Assembly (NCBI GenBank): GCA_021770755.1
Contig: JAETQI010000020.1
Span: 1 to 64,000 of the forward strand
Length of the DNA stretch: 64,000 nucleotides
Reading direction: 5' to 3'
Source of the DNA: Lachnospiraceae bacterium
GTDB taxonomy: Bacteria; Bacillota; Clostridia; Lachnospirales; Lachnospiraceae
Every line of letters starts with the position of its first letter. Within the stretch, counting starts at the first letter, position 1. The notes below the pieces were generated by a model. It was not told where the DNA came from. It saw only the letters and a list, made by a program, of their open reading frames with translations, and did no database searches. Both the position numbers and the translations under genes were made by a program. This document shows, piece after piece, positions 45,323-53,411 of this stretch.

Positions 45323-46260
45323 GACCGTACACCCTCCCCCGTTATCTTCAGGAAATAGTCTTCCAGACTCTCCGACCGTTTCCCGATAAAATCAATGTCC
45401 ACATCATTCAATGCGAGCGCCCTGGACAGTTCCTTTGTGCTCGCCTGCCCGTCATAAACGCGGATCGTATGCCCGTCAGCAACCTTAAAGTTCTTCAGCC
45501 CCATTTTATCCGCCAGGACATACGCCGCCTTTTTCGTGTCCTCCACCACGATCTCGATGTACGCGGTGTTCATCTCGGTGATCTCCTGCATGGAGATCTC
45601 TTTCATCATCCTTCCGTGATCGATCACACCGATCGTATCCGCGATACTCTCCACTTCTGAGAGAATATGGCTGGAAATGATGATCGTGATCCCATATTCC
45701 ATGCACAGCATCCGGAACAGATCCCGAATCTGTTTCATCCCCGCCGGATCCAGCCCGTTCGTCGGTTCATCAAGCACCAGAAGCTCCGGCCTGCACAGGA
45801 TCGCGCGGGCAATTCCGAGACGCTGCTTCATCCCCAGAGAATACCGCTTCACCGCCTGGTCTCCCGCATCCAGCAGTCCGAGCATCTCCAGGGCATGATC
45901 CACACTGTCAGGCACATAATAGCCCATGTACTCGCAGTGTAACTGCAGATTCTGCCGCCCGCTCATGTGCTCGTAAAAACACGGAAACTCGATGATACTC
46001 CCCATGCGCTTCAACACCTCATACGAGGTCGGCGTCAATGTCTCCCCGAACAGCTCCACCGTCCCGGACGTCGGCTTCCAGAGGTTGGTGAGCATCTTCA
46101 TCACCGTCGTCTTGCCCGCGCCGTTCGGCCCGAGAAATCCGTAGATCTCTCCCTTTTTCACATGGATATTGACCTCCCTGACAAGCTCCCTGCCGTCAAT
46201 GACCTTGGTGAGCTGATTGGTCTGTACGATATTTTCTGATCGATCAATCTTCTTTGGCAT
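45319..46260 (-). CDS. ABC transporter ATP-binding protein (BcrA type)
   Basis: This 313-residue ATPase has Walker A GPNGAGKTTVMKM (about 43-55), signature YSLGMKQRLGIARAIL and Walker B LLVLDEPTNGLDPAGM. The C-terminal about 90 residues are as in BcrA-type exporters. ATG 46260 follows GGAGG by nine bases; the open frame upstream to 46413 lies within the flippase gene end. Its promoter (TATAAT at 46297-46292) carries direct repeats shared with the glycosyltransferase operon. Confidence 0.92.
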   Translation of the reverse strand: MPKKIDRSENIVQTNQLTKVIDGRELVREVNIHVKKGEIYGFLGPNGAGKTTVMKMLTNLWKPTSGTVELFGETLTPTSYEVLKRMGSIIEFPCFYEHMSGRQNLQLHCEYMGYYVPDSVDHALEMLGLLDAGDQAVKRYSLGMKQRLGIARAILCRPELLVLDEPTNGLDPAGMKQIRDLFRMLCMEYGITIIISSHILSEVESIADTIGVIDHGRMMKEISMQEITEMNTAYIEIVVEDTKKAAYVLADKMGLKNFKVADGHTIRVYDGQASTKELSRALALNDVDIDFIGKRSESLEDYFLKITGEGVRS

Positions 46261-46291
46261 ATTCACTGCCTCCTCTCTGATTTCTAAAACC

Positions 46292-46345
46292 ATTATAGCA
46301 GTGTATTTTTGCAAAACTATTGCCCAATTCTTACGAATTTCTTTC
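46292..46345 (-). promoter_or_regulatory. Promoter with 11-bp direct repeats upstream of the BcrA-type operon
   Basis: On the minus strand GAAAGAAATTCGTAAGAATT (46345-46326) contains AAAGAA and TAAGAA exactly 11 bp apart. TATAAT (46297-46292) follows after 28 bases, with no consensus -35. The same arrangement and spacing occur at 49036-49090. The repeats lie inside the 3' end of the flippase gene. Confidence 0.6.
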
Positions 46346-47348
46346 GAACTCCACAAAATACCGCGAATCCGACCAGCAGCATCAGATAAAAGCTGACACC
46401 CCGCGTGATGCACACCGACACCACCAGATATTTCCCCACAAATATATCACGGAACACACTGCGGTACATCGCCTCCGTGATCCCCTGCGCACCCGGAACC
46501 GGAAGCATGTCCACCGCGATGTAGACCGCTGCCTGCACCAGCACCACGTCGGACATCGCCGCACCGGAAAGCCCCAACCCGCGGTACACCACATACGTCA
46601 TCACAAACACACTGAAACGCTGCAGAAAAGTCCCGGCGACCGTCATTCCGATCAGGCGCTTGTGACCCTTTAAAAATACAACAGTCTGCTGATAACCCGC
46701 CAGAAACTGCTCCATCTTCTCTGTACGTGCCTCCGACCGTCTCCACAAACGCAGACACATCATGAGATTCTCGATCCGATAAAAGCACGTTCTGATCGTT
46801 TTCTGCGAAAACATGACCATGGTCAGAATGACTACCAGCACAATATTGAGAGACAATCCCAGAAAATAGAGTCCATAATATGCCTGCAGGTACTGTCTCA
46901 GCGGTGCGCCCCAGAACAGCAGGATCCCGATACCGATCAGCACGAGCACCAGTTTATAAATGACAGCGACCGTCATCAGGACGACGGAAGCCGCAGACAT
47001 CGAATTGCCATCGCGCTTCATATAATATAACTGCATCGGCTGGCCTCCGGTCGCGGAGGGCGTGATCCCCGAGAAGAAAAAACCGATAAACGAATATGAG
47101 ACGCAGCGCGGCAGCGTCGTCCGCTCCCCGATCCCCCTGAGCAGATACCAGATCATACAACCCTCCCCAGCCACAAAAAAGACAGCGAGAAAGACAGATG
47201 CCGCAAGGTACACCCCCGGCATCTGCCTGACCGCATCCAAGATCTCCGCAAGATCCTGCCCGCGAAAAACGCTCCAGAAAGTCAATGCCATGATCACCGC
47301 AAAAATCCCCGCATTGATGATCAGCTCACGGATCTTTTTCCTATTCAT
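46317..47348 (-). CDS. MprF-like/YbhN-type flippase-domain membrane protein
   Basis: This 343-residue protein has about eight membrane helices and belongs to the lysylphosphatidylglycerol synthase transmembrane (UPF0104) family: FSGITPSATGGQPMQLYYMK (about 93-112) and LPVPGAQGITEAMYRSVF (about 280-297) are its hallmark loops. The aminoacyl-transferase half of MprF is absent, so a lipid-flipping or lipid-binding role is the most that can be said. It overlaps the papain-like gene by eight bases and is last in the operon with the glycosyltransferase. Confidence 0.87.
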   Translation of the reverse strand: MNRKKIRELIINAGIFAVIMALTFWSVFRGQDLAEILDAVRQMPGVYLAASVFLAVFFVAGEGCMIWYLLRGIGERTTLPRCVSYSFIGFFFSGITPSATGGQPMQLYYMKRDGNSMSAASVVLMTVAVIYKLVLVLIGIGILLFWGAPLRQYLQAYYGLYFLGLSLNIVLVVILTMVMFSQKTIRTCFYRIENLMMCLRLWRRSEARTEKMEQFLAGYQQTVVFLKGHKRLIGMTVAGTFLQRFSVFVMTYVVYRGLGLSGAAMSDVVLVQAAVYIAVDMLPVPGAQGITEAMYRSVFRDIFVGKYLVVSVCITRGVSFYLMLLVGFAVFCGVRKKFVRIGQ

Positions 47349-47937
47349 AAGCAGTGACTCCCTCCAGCTTATGGCATGCCATCTTATGGCATTCCGTTTT
47401 GCGGCATGGATCCCCGCCTGCCATTTCAGACAGCTTCCCCTCAAATATCACGCGCAGCTTCCCATACTCATAAAAATCCCTCGGCGTCACAAGCGAAAAA
47501 TGCTTCTCTGCGATCTGAATCCCGTTTTCCTGCAGAACCCTCGCTATGTAGGACGAACAGGTATACTGATCCCTGATGAAGAACGGAGTGTTCATCAGAA
47601 TAAACGGCAGCCCCAGCACTGCATAGTGAATGTGAAACCTTCTCTGATAATCCTCCTGCAGCCGCCTCATGACCCCTTTTTTCTGCGCCTCTGTGCATTC
47701 CAGTTCGCAGACGCGGTAATACGCCGCAGGAAATGCACGTAAGATGCGCTCCCTGTCCTCCTTCTCAAACCCTGCAAAGACAGGAACCGCCGGATCACGC
47801 CTCCCCACACTGTACGCCTCCGTCAATTCCGCGTCCTGCGCGATCACGACATGAATATACCGCTGTCTCAAAAACCGCCGGATCAGCGCCGCAAAAAATC
47901 CCGGCGTGTCCACAAGGGCTATATACATATGTGCCAT
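47341..47937 (-). CDS. Permuted papain-like (NlpC/P60-type) hydrolase candidate
   Basis: This 198-residue protein has an early histidine in a strand (RYIHVVIAQDAELTEAYSVG, about 27-46) and a later cysteine at a helix start (DQYTCSSYIARVL, about 123-135). This is the order expected for the permuted papain/YiiX-like fold. Candidate substrates are lipid or peptide amide bonds in the envelope. There is no signal peptide. It sits between a glycosyltransferase and a flippase-like gene, hinting at glycolipid or wall-polymer handling. The family call rests on the His/Cys spacing only. Confidence 0.6.
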   Translation of the reverse strand: MAHMYIALVDTPGFFAALIRRFLRQRYIHVVIAQDAELTEAYSVGRRDPAVPVFAGFEKEDRERILRAFPAAYYRVCELECTEAQKKGVMRRLQEDYQRRFHIHYAVLGLPFILMNTPFFIRDQYTCSSYIARVLQENGIQIAEKHFSLVTPRDFYEYGKLRVIFEGKLSEMAGGDPCRKTECHKMACHKLEGVTAYE

Positions 47938-47966
47938 ACCAAACTCTCCTTCCCTTCAGATCCTTC

Positions 47967-49001
47967 CTATTGGAACTGGTAGATCTTCCTCGCCAGGCGG
48001 TAGCCGCCCACCGTCGCAAGCTTTCCCAGCTTTCCCGGAAGATTGGTAAATCCACTGAGTTTCGTATAGCGCAGCCGATAGTATAGTCCCGGATCGCTCC
48101 TCTTGATGTCCGACCAGAGCTCAAAATGCCTCGTTCTCGCCCGCTCATCCCCCCGGAGCAGCAGATGGATCGAAGAGATCGCCATCATGATCGAGATATT
48201 GCGGCACATATAATTTGCCAGCTTCGGATATCTCCTCCGCACCGCGTTCAGATCCACGCTCTCCGCCACCATCTTTGTCACCCTGATCTGCTGTTCGATC
48301 CGCGCGATCAACACCTTCTCATTCACCGACTGGTCCTCCCTGCCCAGATAATACTGGTACAGATCGATATCCAGATAGCAGATCGACTCCACACAGGGCA
48401 GCGGGCAGTACGCAAAGAGATTGTCCACATAAAAAGTATGTTCGGGCAGAACGACTCCTGACTTTCTCAGGATATCCGTGCGGTAGACAAGCGCGTGCAT
48501 CACCAGATACTGGGAGGGGCGGAACATGCCGATCTGATCCCAGGTGCACACTTTTCCCACAGGAAAAACATTTTTGTAATGAATCGTCTTTTCCGTTCCT
48601 TCATCCAAATGATTGTATGTATAGTTGCAGACCACCAGATCAGGGCCAGATCCCGCCTCGCACCACCTTCCGATATTTTTCAGGAGCTCCAGATAAGCAT
48701 CCTTCTCCAGCCAGTCATCGGAATCCACAACCTTAAAGTACATTCCCGAGGCAAGCGCGAGCCCGGTATTGACGCCGGAGCCATGCCCCCCGTTCTCCTT
48801 GTGCACCACCGTCACGATATCCGGAAACTGTCTGGCATAGCGCTCCGCGATCTCCCCCGTCCGGTCCGTGGAACCGTCATTGACGATGATGATCTCCACA
48901 TTTTCCCCGCCGACGACCAGCGAGTCGACGCAGCGCTCCAGATAATCCTCCGAATTAAAACAAGGTACAGTTATCGTTAAATGTTTCATAGAAAATTTCA
49001 T
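47967..49001 (-). CDS. Family 2 glycosyltransferase
   Basis: This 344-residue GT-A enzyme begins LTITVPCFNSEDYLERCVDS and continues with VEIIIVNDGSTDRTGEIAERY and the metal-binding DxD region FKVVDSDDWLEKDAY (about 92-106). The C-terminal about 150 residues vary within the family. It transfers a sugar from a nucleotide donor to an unknown acceptor, probably an envelope lipid or polymer given its operon partners. ATG 49001 follows AAGGGGA by six bases; ATG 48989 is possible. Confidence 0.9.
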   Translation of the reverse strand: MKFSMKHLTITVPCFNSEDYLERCVDSLVVGGENVEIIIVNDGSTDRTGEIAERYARQFPDIVTVVHKENGGHGSGVNTGLALASGMYFKVVDSDDWLEKDAYLELLKNIGRWCEAGSGPDLVVCNYTYNHLDEGTEKTIHYKNVFPVGKVCTWDQIGMFRPSQYLVMHALVYRTDILRKSGVVLPEHTFYVDNLFAYCPLPCVESICYLDIDLYQYYLGREDQSVNEKVLIARIEQQIRVTKMVAESVDLNAVRRRYPKLANYMCRNISIMMAISSIHLLLRGDERARTRHFELWSDIKRSDPGLYYRLRYTKLSGFTNLPGKLGKLATVGGYRLARKIYQFQ

Positions 49002-49035
49002 AAAGATCCCCTTTCTCTCCTGAATTCTAAGAAAC

Positions 49036-49090
49036 ATTATAACGGCTGTACCTTTCAAAACCCTTGACGAATTCTTACTATTTTCTTAAA
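49036..49090 (-). promoter_or_regulatory. Promoter with 11-bp direct repeats upstream of the glycosyltransferase operon
   Basis: On the minus strand TTTAAGAAAATAGTAAGAATT contains TAAGAA twice, 11 bp apart. TATAAT (49041-49036) follows 28 bases later, and a GTTTTG block sits between them, as at 46292-46345. A consensus -35 is lacking, which fits activation by a response regulator. Confidence 0.6.
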
Positions 49091-49115
49091 TGCCGCATAA
49101 AAATTTTTAAAGTCC

Positions 49116-50087
49116 TTAACGCCCCTGCATATATCCGATCTGTGCTACACGGTTGACATTCCTCTGCTCCCTGGTGATCGAAATCACTGTCGGAACCGCG
49201 CCGACCACAACAAAAAGCATCTGCTGTGCAAATGAAGCAATATAATCGCCCATCGCATCCGCCTCCCTCACAAGCGCAGGAACCGCCCTGAACGCCTGCC
49301 AGACGCTCATGTCATACTCAAAATATCCCTGCAGCTCCTTGTAGATCTCGATCCCCCAGTCGAGACGGTTGCCAAAATACGTCATGCCTATCATGATCAC
49401 ACACGAGATCACAATGCCGACCGGCGTCAGCTTTCCGCCGAGCTTATCAAATCCCTTGAGCGTGCAGAACGCCATAACGATTCCCGAGATCGCAGCCACA
49501 TAACCAAGCATTCCCAAAAGGACAATGCACAGCACGCCGATCAGTGATCCCAGCACAGCCCCAATGATCCCGCCGACGATGTTGACATTTCGCTGCTGTC
49601 TCTTCTGCGCTTTCACTTCGTTCTCGCTCTTTGTTCTTGCCGCGCACTCCGCACAGAGATGAAGCCTTGCCGTTTCCAGCATAAACCCTACCGTCTGCCC
49701 TGATGCGCCGCAGGTCTGGCAGCAGGGCGCATAATTCTTCCCGCGCAGAAGTGCCGTCAACGCCCCGATCGTATTTCCAAGGTCACTGCAGAGTTTACTC
49801 TGATCTTTCTGAGATTTGTTCACGACCGTGATCAGGCTGTCCTTTTGCGTGATACCCGAAACCGGCGCCACACTCTTTCTGAACTGTGTCATCTCATCCT
49901 TGCCAAGCGCCATACCCGCGCTCCTCACAGATGTTGTGATCGTGAGAAGATACGGATATCTCTGGTCTGAAGCATACACCAGAAACTCATAACCATCTCT
50001 CGAGCCATAGATCGTATTGGTAAATTCATCGTAACTAAAACCTATACCCGAGGCAAGGCTTTTATAATTGTCCGTAATTTTGCTCAT
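49116..50087 (-). CDS. Membrane protein with a zinc-ribbon-like cysteine pair
   Basis: This 323-residue protein of unknown family has a soluble N-terminal half (about 1-125). A four-cysteine element follows: CCQTCGASGQ, then HLCAECAART (about 122-152). After it come about four to five membrane helices (IIGAVLGSLIGVLCIVLLGM, LTPVGIVISCVIMIG and MLFVVVGAVPTVIS). The cysteines could bind zinc. GGAGGGG precedes ATG 50087. It appears monocistronic. Confidence 0.7.
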   Translation of the reverse strand: MSKITDNYKSLASGIGFSYDEFTNTIYGSRDGYEFLVYASDQRYPYLLTITTSVRSAGMALGKDEMTQFRKSVAPVSGITQKDSLITVVNKSQKDQSKLCSDLGNTIGALTALLRGKNYAPCCQTCGASGQTVGFMLETARLHLCAECAARTKSENEVKAQKRQQRNVNIVGGIIGAVLGSLIGVLCIVLLGMLGYVAAISGIVMAFCTLKGFDKLGGKLTPVGIVISCVIMIGMTYFGNRLDWGIEIYKELQGYFEYDMSVWQAFRAVPALVREADAMGDYIASFAQQMLFVVVGAVPTVISITREQRNVNRVAQIGYMQGR

Positions 50088-50200
50088 ATGTTCCCCTCCA
50101 TAAACTTATCTTATGCTATCCTTTCACACCATACAATATCATATCATAAAAAAAATCTAAACACAACCGCAAATAAATCCAAAACCGGGCAGAGAAAAAT

Positions 50201-50297
50201 CCGTGTGCAATCGAGTAGGGAAGAGCCATCTTCCCCTACTCGCGCGCGACCCGTGCGCCGCACTAGCGGCATATTTCATCTGCATGGGTCTGCGCAT
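50201..50297 (+). repeat. Dispersed two-hairpin repeat, copy D (second subtype)
   Basis: Hairpin 1 is GAGTAGGGAAGA (50213-50224) with TCTTCCCCTACTC (50229-50241). Hairpin 2 is GACCCGTGC (50248-50256) with GCATGGGTC (50282-50290, one G-T pair) and inner GCCGC/GCGGC. CCGTGTG before it may be the end of an eroded neighbour. It abuts the tRNA-Leu terminator. Confidence 0.9.
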
Positions 50298-50300
50298 AAA

Positions 50301-50335
50301 AAAACCTTGCAGTTATCAGATAACTGCAAGGTTTT
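50301..50335 (-). terminator. tRNA-Leu(CAG) terminator
   Basis: AAAACCTTGCAGTTAT (50301-50316) pairs perfectly with ATAACTGCAAGGTTTT (50320-50335) around a three-base loop. The T tract on the minus strand is the A tract at the end of repeat copy D. Confidence 0.92.
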
Positions 50336-50337
50336 CG

Positions 50338-50421
50338 TGCAGGAGATGGGACTTGAACCCACACGGTATTGCTACCACAGGCACCTGAAGCCTGCGCGTC
50401 TGCCAATTCCGCCACTCCTGC
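50338..50421 (-). tRNA. tRNA-Leu(CAG)
   Basis: The minus strand folds as a class II tRNA of 84 bases: acceptor GCAGGAG/CTCCTGC, anticodon stem CAGGC/GCCTG with loop TTCAGGT (anticodon CAG, reading CUG), a long variable arm, T arm GTGGG-TTCAAGT-CCCAT and discriminator A. CCA is not encoded. Confidence 0.96.
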
Positions 50422-50432
50422 GAACAATATAT

Positions 50433-50461
50433 ATCTTAGCACCTTTCATCTCAGATGTCAA
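50433..50461 (-). promoter_or_regulatory. tRNA-Leu(CAG) promoter
   Basis: On the minus strand TTGACA (50461-50456), 17 bases and TAAGAT (50438-50433) end 12 bases before the tRNA. Confidence 0.85.
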
Positions 50462-50593
50462 CAGTATTTTTTATATTTTTTTACAAATTTTTACCCACTA
50501 CTTTGGCGTGGGTGTGGAAAGTAGCACCTGTAATTACAATTAAACATTTATTACAAATAATTTCAAAAATTTTGAATATTTGATCAAAATGTG

Positions 50594-50622
50594 TTGACAT
50601 GTAAGCAGCGTAGTGATATCAT
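50594..50622 (+). promoter_or_regulatory. tRNA-Leu(AAG) promoter
   Basis: TTGACA (50594-50599), 17 bases and TATCAT (50617-50622) end 13 bases before the tRNA at 50636. Confidence 0.85.
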
Positions 50623-50635
50623 ATATCTTGCAGAT

Positions 50636-50719
50636 GCGGAAGTGCTGGAATTGGCAGACAGGCAAGACTAAGGATCTTGTGTCGGATACGACGTGTGGGT
50701 TCAAGTCCCATCTTCCGCA
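50636..50719 (+). tRNA. tRNA-Leu(AAG), integration target
   Basis: An 84-base class II tRNA: acceptor GCGGAAG/CTTCCGC, anticodon stem CAAGA/TCTTG with loop CTAAGGA (anticodon AAG, reading CUU/CUN), T arm GTGGG-TTCAAGT-CCCAT and discriminator A. Its last 21 bases are repeated at 58272-58292, marking the left end of an integrated element. Confidence 0.95.
50699..50719 (+). other. Left attachment site (attL) within tRNA-Leu
   Basis: The 21-base sequence GTTCAAGTCCCATCTTCCGC plus A covers the T-loop half and acceptor 3' strand of the tRNA. It recurs exactly at 58272-58292. Confidence 0.85.
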
Positions 50720-50734
50720 TGGGTTTAAAAGTGA

Positions 50735-50771
50735 GGAAACCTTGATTTTATTGAGGTTTCCCCATTTTTTG
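50735..50771 (+). terminator. tRNA-Leu(AAG) terminator supplied by the element
   Basis: GGAAACCT and AGGTTTCC (50735-50742, 50754-50761) pair across an A/T loop, followed by a T-rich tract. Confidence 0.85.
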
Positions 50772-50787
50772 TTTCTGGAATAATTGG

Positions 50788-50934
50788 TTACAGTAAAAGC
50801 ATCTGTCCTTTTATCCCATGAGACAGTTGAATATTTCTGATACCGTTTGCTTTATCCGAGTGTTTGTCCATTCTTTCTCTAAAGCTGTTGTTAATTGCCT
50901 GTAAAAACTGATATTTTAAATTTCTCCTTGCCAT
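50788..50934 (-). pseudogene. Integrase remnant 1: N-terminus joined to the tail
   Basis: A 48-codon frame from ATG 50934 (AAGGGGG upstream) reads MARRNLKYQFLQAINNSFRE then RMDKHSDKANGIRN, the start of a tyrosine recombinase. It then passes at a short TA overlap into the 3' end of the same gene in another frame (50796-50833). All catalytic parts are deleted. Two blocks (50796-50833 and 50832-50855) are identical to parts of remnant 2. The rest of 50935-51276 shows no gene, only an A/T-rich leader for the next gene. Confidence 0.7.
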
Positions 50935-51276
50935 TTTCCCCCTTTCTGCATAATACCCACACTACCCATTACAAAAAACAGACCGTCCTGCAAAGGATCA
51001 GCCTGTCTTTTTATGGGTGTTATACAATTTGAATTGCCTTGTATAACACTTTATTCTATGAATGAAGAAATAAAATGGATTGGCAATTCATAAACCAGAC
51101 TTCCCTGTTTATCAATTTACCTTTTTATTACAGTCACAAATATGTAACAGTCCTTATATCTTGATGATATATTACATTCTAAACGGGAAGTAGGAATATC
51201 ATTCAAAAAAATTGTATGATAATATGTAAAACTATGATATAATCAAATCGACAACTATGGAGGTAGATATTGAAAA

Positions 51277-52017
51277 ATGAGAATAATAATGACAAGTTCT
51301 ATAGGTGGCTCGATAAAGGAAAATGGTAAAAAAATACCAGCACCATTATTGGGGTATAACAATTTTTTAGAAAAAATTCAAAATGAGTGGATTCACAATT
51401 CTAAAGTGATGATTATCGCAGCTTCGCCTAATGACTATGAAAGAAATGATATGATTTGTGAATGTTTTACACAATCATTCCCTATGAGTGGACTAAGTAT
51501 TTCTTGTATGGAGATATGCGATAATAGAAATGAAAAATTAGCAGACAAAATTAAAGAAATGGATGCTGTGCTGTTAGCAGGAGGACATGTGCCAACACAA
51601 AATAACTTCTTTCATAGAATTGGTTTGAAAAACAGACTGAAAGATTTTAATGGACTTCTAATTTCTTGGAGTGCAGGCTCTATGAATTGTGCTGACATTG
51701 TGTATGCTGGACCTGAAATGGAAGGAGAAGCAATCGACCCTAATTATACGAGATGGATTCAGGGACTTGGTATCACTAATATAAATATACTTCCTCATTT
51801 TCAAAGACTGAGAGAGGAATGGCTTGACGGGTTTCGTTTGATTGAAGATATCACATTTGAAGATAGTATGGGACATGAGATAATTGCTTTGAATGATGGA
51901 AGCTACATAACTATTGAAGATGGTGTTACTAGACTTTTTGGAGAAGCATATAAAATTATAGATGGAAAGATTGAAATAATTTGCCAAAATGGAATGTCAA
52001 TTGTTTTGAAAGAATAA
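51277..52017 (+). CDS. Peptidase E-like (S51) serine peptidase
   Basis: This 246-residue protein matches the peptidase E group: the glycine-rich AVLLAGGHVPTQNNFF (about 93-108), nucleophile elbow LISWSAGSMN (serine near 132) and a catalytic-type histidine in NILPHFQR (about 172). Peptidase E cleaves Asp-X dipeptides, though many homologues differ. It is complete. An extended -10 (TGATATAAT, about 51232-51240) and GGAGG (13 bases before ATG) drive it. It lies inside the tRNA element as cargo between the two integrase remnants. TTCCAGTT follows its stop. Confidence 0.83.
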   Translation: MRIIMTSSIGGSIKENGKKIPAPLLGYNNFLEKIQNEWIHNSKVMIIAASPNDYERNDMICECFTQSFPMSGLSISCMEICDNRNEKLADKIKEMDAVLLAGGHVPTQNNFFHRIGLKNRLKDFNGLLISWSAGSMNCADIVYAGPEMEGEAIDPNYTRWIQGLGITNINILPHFQRLREEWLDGFRLIEDITFEDSMGHEIIALNDGSYITIEDGVTRLFGEAYKIIDGKIEIICQNGMSIVLKE

Positions 52018-52038
52018 GAACAAATTCCAGTTAAATAA

Positions 52039-52506
52039 AAAGCATCTGTCCTTTTATCCCATGAGACAGTTGAATAATTGTAAAACTTTGCTGTTGCGGA
52101 AAAATCCTCATGCCCTGCAAACATTCTGATTTCTTCATTTGTCAGTTGACCCGACTCTATCATCTTTGAAATAAGGGTTTTTCTGATACTATGGTAGTCT
52201 GAAATATAGCTATGAAACAACCGCACCGCCATAATCAACATCACAATGATATTTTGCATTGACACATTTTTCTAATTTATGAAATTGAGCATTGTATTGT
52301 TTTAAAGTTGCCTGGCTGCAACTCTCTGTTTTTGAGTTCAAAAAGCCCTGTATATGCTTTGTTTGAACCTCGCTCACTTTATGTATCTTTGGATAGTTTT
52401 CACGCATATAATTAGAAAAATTAGCTGATAACTCTATTAAGTTACTTCTTGATGAATAGGAATATATTTTATCGGTATTTCTGATACCGTTTGCTTTATT
52501 CTGCAA
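52039..52506 (-). pseudogene. Integrase remnant 2: core-binding and catalytic ends in separate frames
   Basis: Minus-strand frame 52506-52210 encodes the recombinase core-binding region (KIHKVSEVQTKHIQGFLNS, SQATLKQYNAQFHKLEKC). Another frame, about 52230-52039, encodes the catalytic end with HxxR in DYHSIRKTL, GHEDFSATAKFYNY and SWDKRTDAF. The start, the segment with the first catalytic arginine and frame continuity are lost. The gene is dead. Confidence 0.75.
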
Positions 52507-52556
52507 CTACATTCTGAAAAAGTGAATAAACTGTATTCATAAAAAACCTCCATTTT

Positions 52557-53411
52557 CTACGCTTCTGAATTTTTTTGGCAGACAGGGCAGTAAACGCTTC
52601 CCCTGCCGCCAACTACCATGCGACAAAGCATTTCCCCGCACTTCGGACAAGGTTTGCCCTCCTGCCCGTAAACCTGCAAAAATGGCGTGTTGCGGTAGTC
52701 CTGCCCTTTGGTTTCCAAGTATTCCTCCGGCGTTATTTTGTTCACTTCGATAAAATAAGAAATTCGCTCCGGGATAGCGGCGGCAAGCCGTTCCCATTCC
52801 TCCATGTTCAAGCTGTTTGCCGGACGTGCCGGATAAATCCCCGCAGTAAACAAAATCTCGTCAGAATAGATATTGCCTATGCCTGCAATGACACTCTGAT
52901 CTAACAGACATTCTTTCACGGCTTTTTTCCGTTTTCCTAAAAGGGCTTTCAGATATTCAGCGGCAAACAGCTTGTCAAGCGGTTCTGTGCCTAATTTTTC
53001 AATCCCGCTGTATGTATCTGATTCGCCATTTTTTAAGAGCCATAACCGCCCGAAACGGCGTGTGTCGGAGAACCGTAATTCCAAGGAACACTCTTGTTCC
53101 ATACCATTGTTTAGTCTGAAAATAACGTGTGTATGCTTTTCTTCCGGGTAATCTGCCGGGGCAAGTAATAAGCAGCCCGTCATTCGTAAATGCAGGATAA
53201 TACGGTCATTACTGTTTAACTGGATAACAAGGAACTTTCCCCGGCGTGTCATGTGGGAAATGGTCTGTCCTGTAAGCCGCCCGCAAAATTCGTCTGCCGC
53301 AGGATAAGCCACAACTTCTGGGCGTTTTACGTTCACTTTATCAATCATAAGCCCCTGTATCTGCGGCTCAATCACTCTTTTTATTGTTTCAACTTCCGGC
53401 AATTCCGGCAT
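52557..53411 (-). CDS. mutM: Formamidopyrimidine-DNA glycosylase (Fpg/MutM)
   Basis: Removes oxidised purines such as 8-oxoguanine and nicks the abasic site. The 284-residue protein has the catalytic MPELPEVET start (Pro2, Glu3), the conserved Lys in RRGKFLV, the helix-two-turn-helix QSVIAGIGNIYSDEILF and a complete C-terminal zinc finger (CPKCGEML ... GGRGSVYCPVCQ). ATG 53411 is fixed by Pro2, although the frame is open to 53438. It overlaps the radical SAM gene by 23 bases and is the last gene of the MarR operon. A second chromosomal mutM is likely elsewhere. Confidence 0.94.
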   Translation of the reverse strand: MPELPEVETIKRVIEPQIQGLMIDKVNVKRPEVVAYPAADEFCGRLTGQTISHMTRRGKFLVIQLNSNDRIILHLRMTGCLLLAPADYPEEKHTHVIFRLNNGMEQECSLELRFSDTRRFGRLWLLKNGESDTYSGIEKLGTEPLDKLFAAEYLKALLGKRKKAVKECLLDQSVIAGIGNIYSDEILFTAGIYPARPANSLNMEEWERLAAAIPERISYFIEVNKITPEEYLETKGQDYRNTPFLQVYGQEGKPCPKCGEMLCRMVVGGRGSVYCPVCQKNSEA

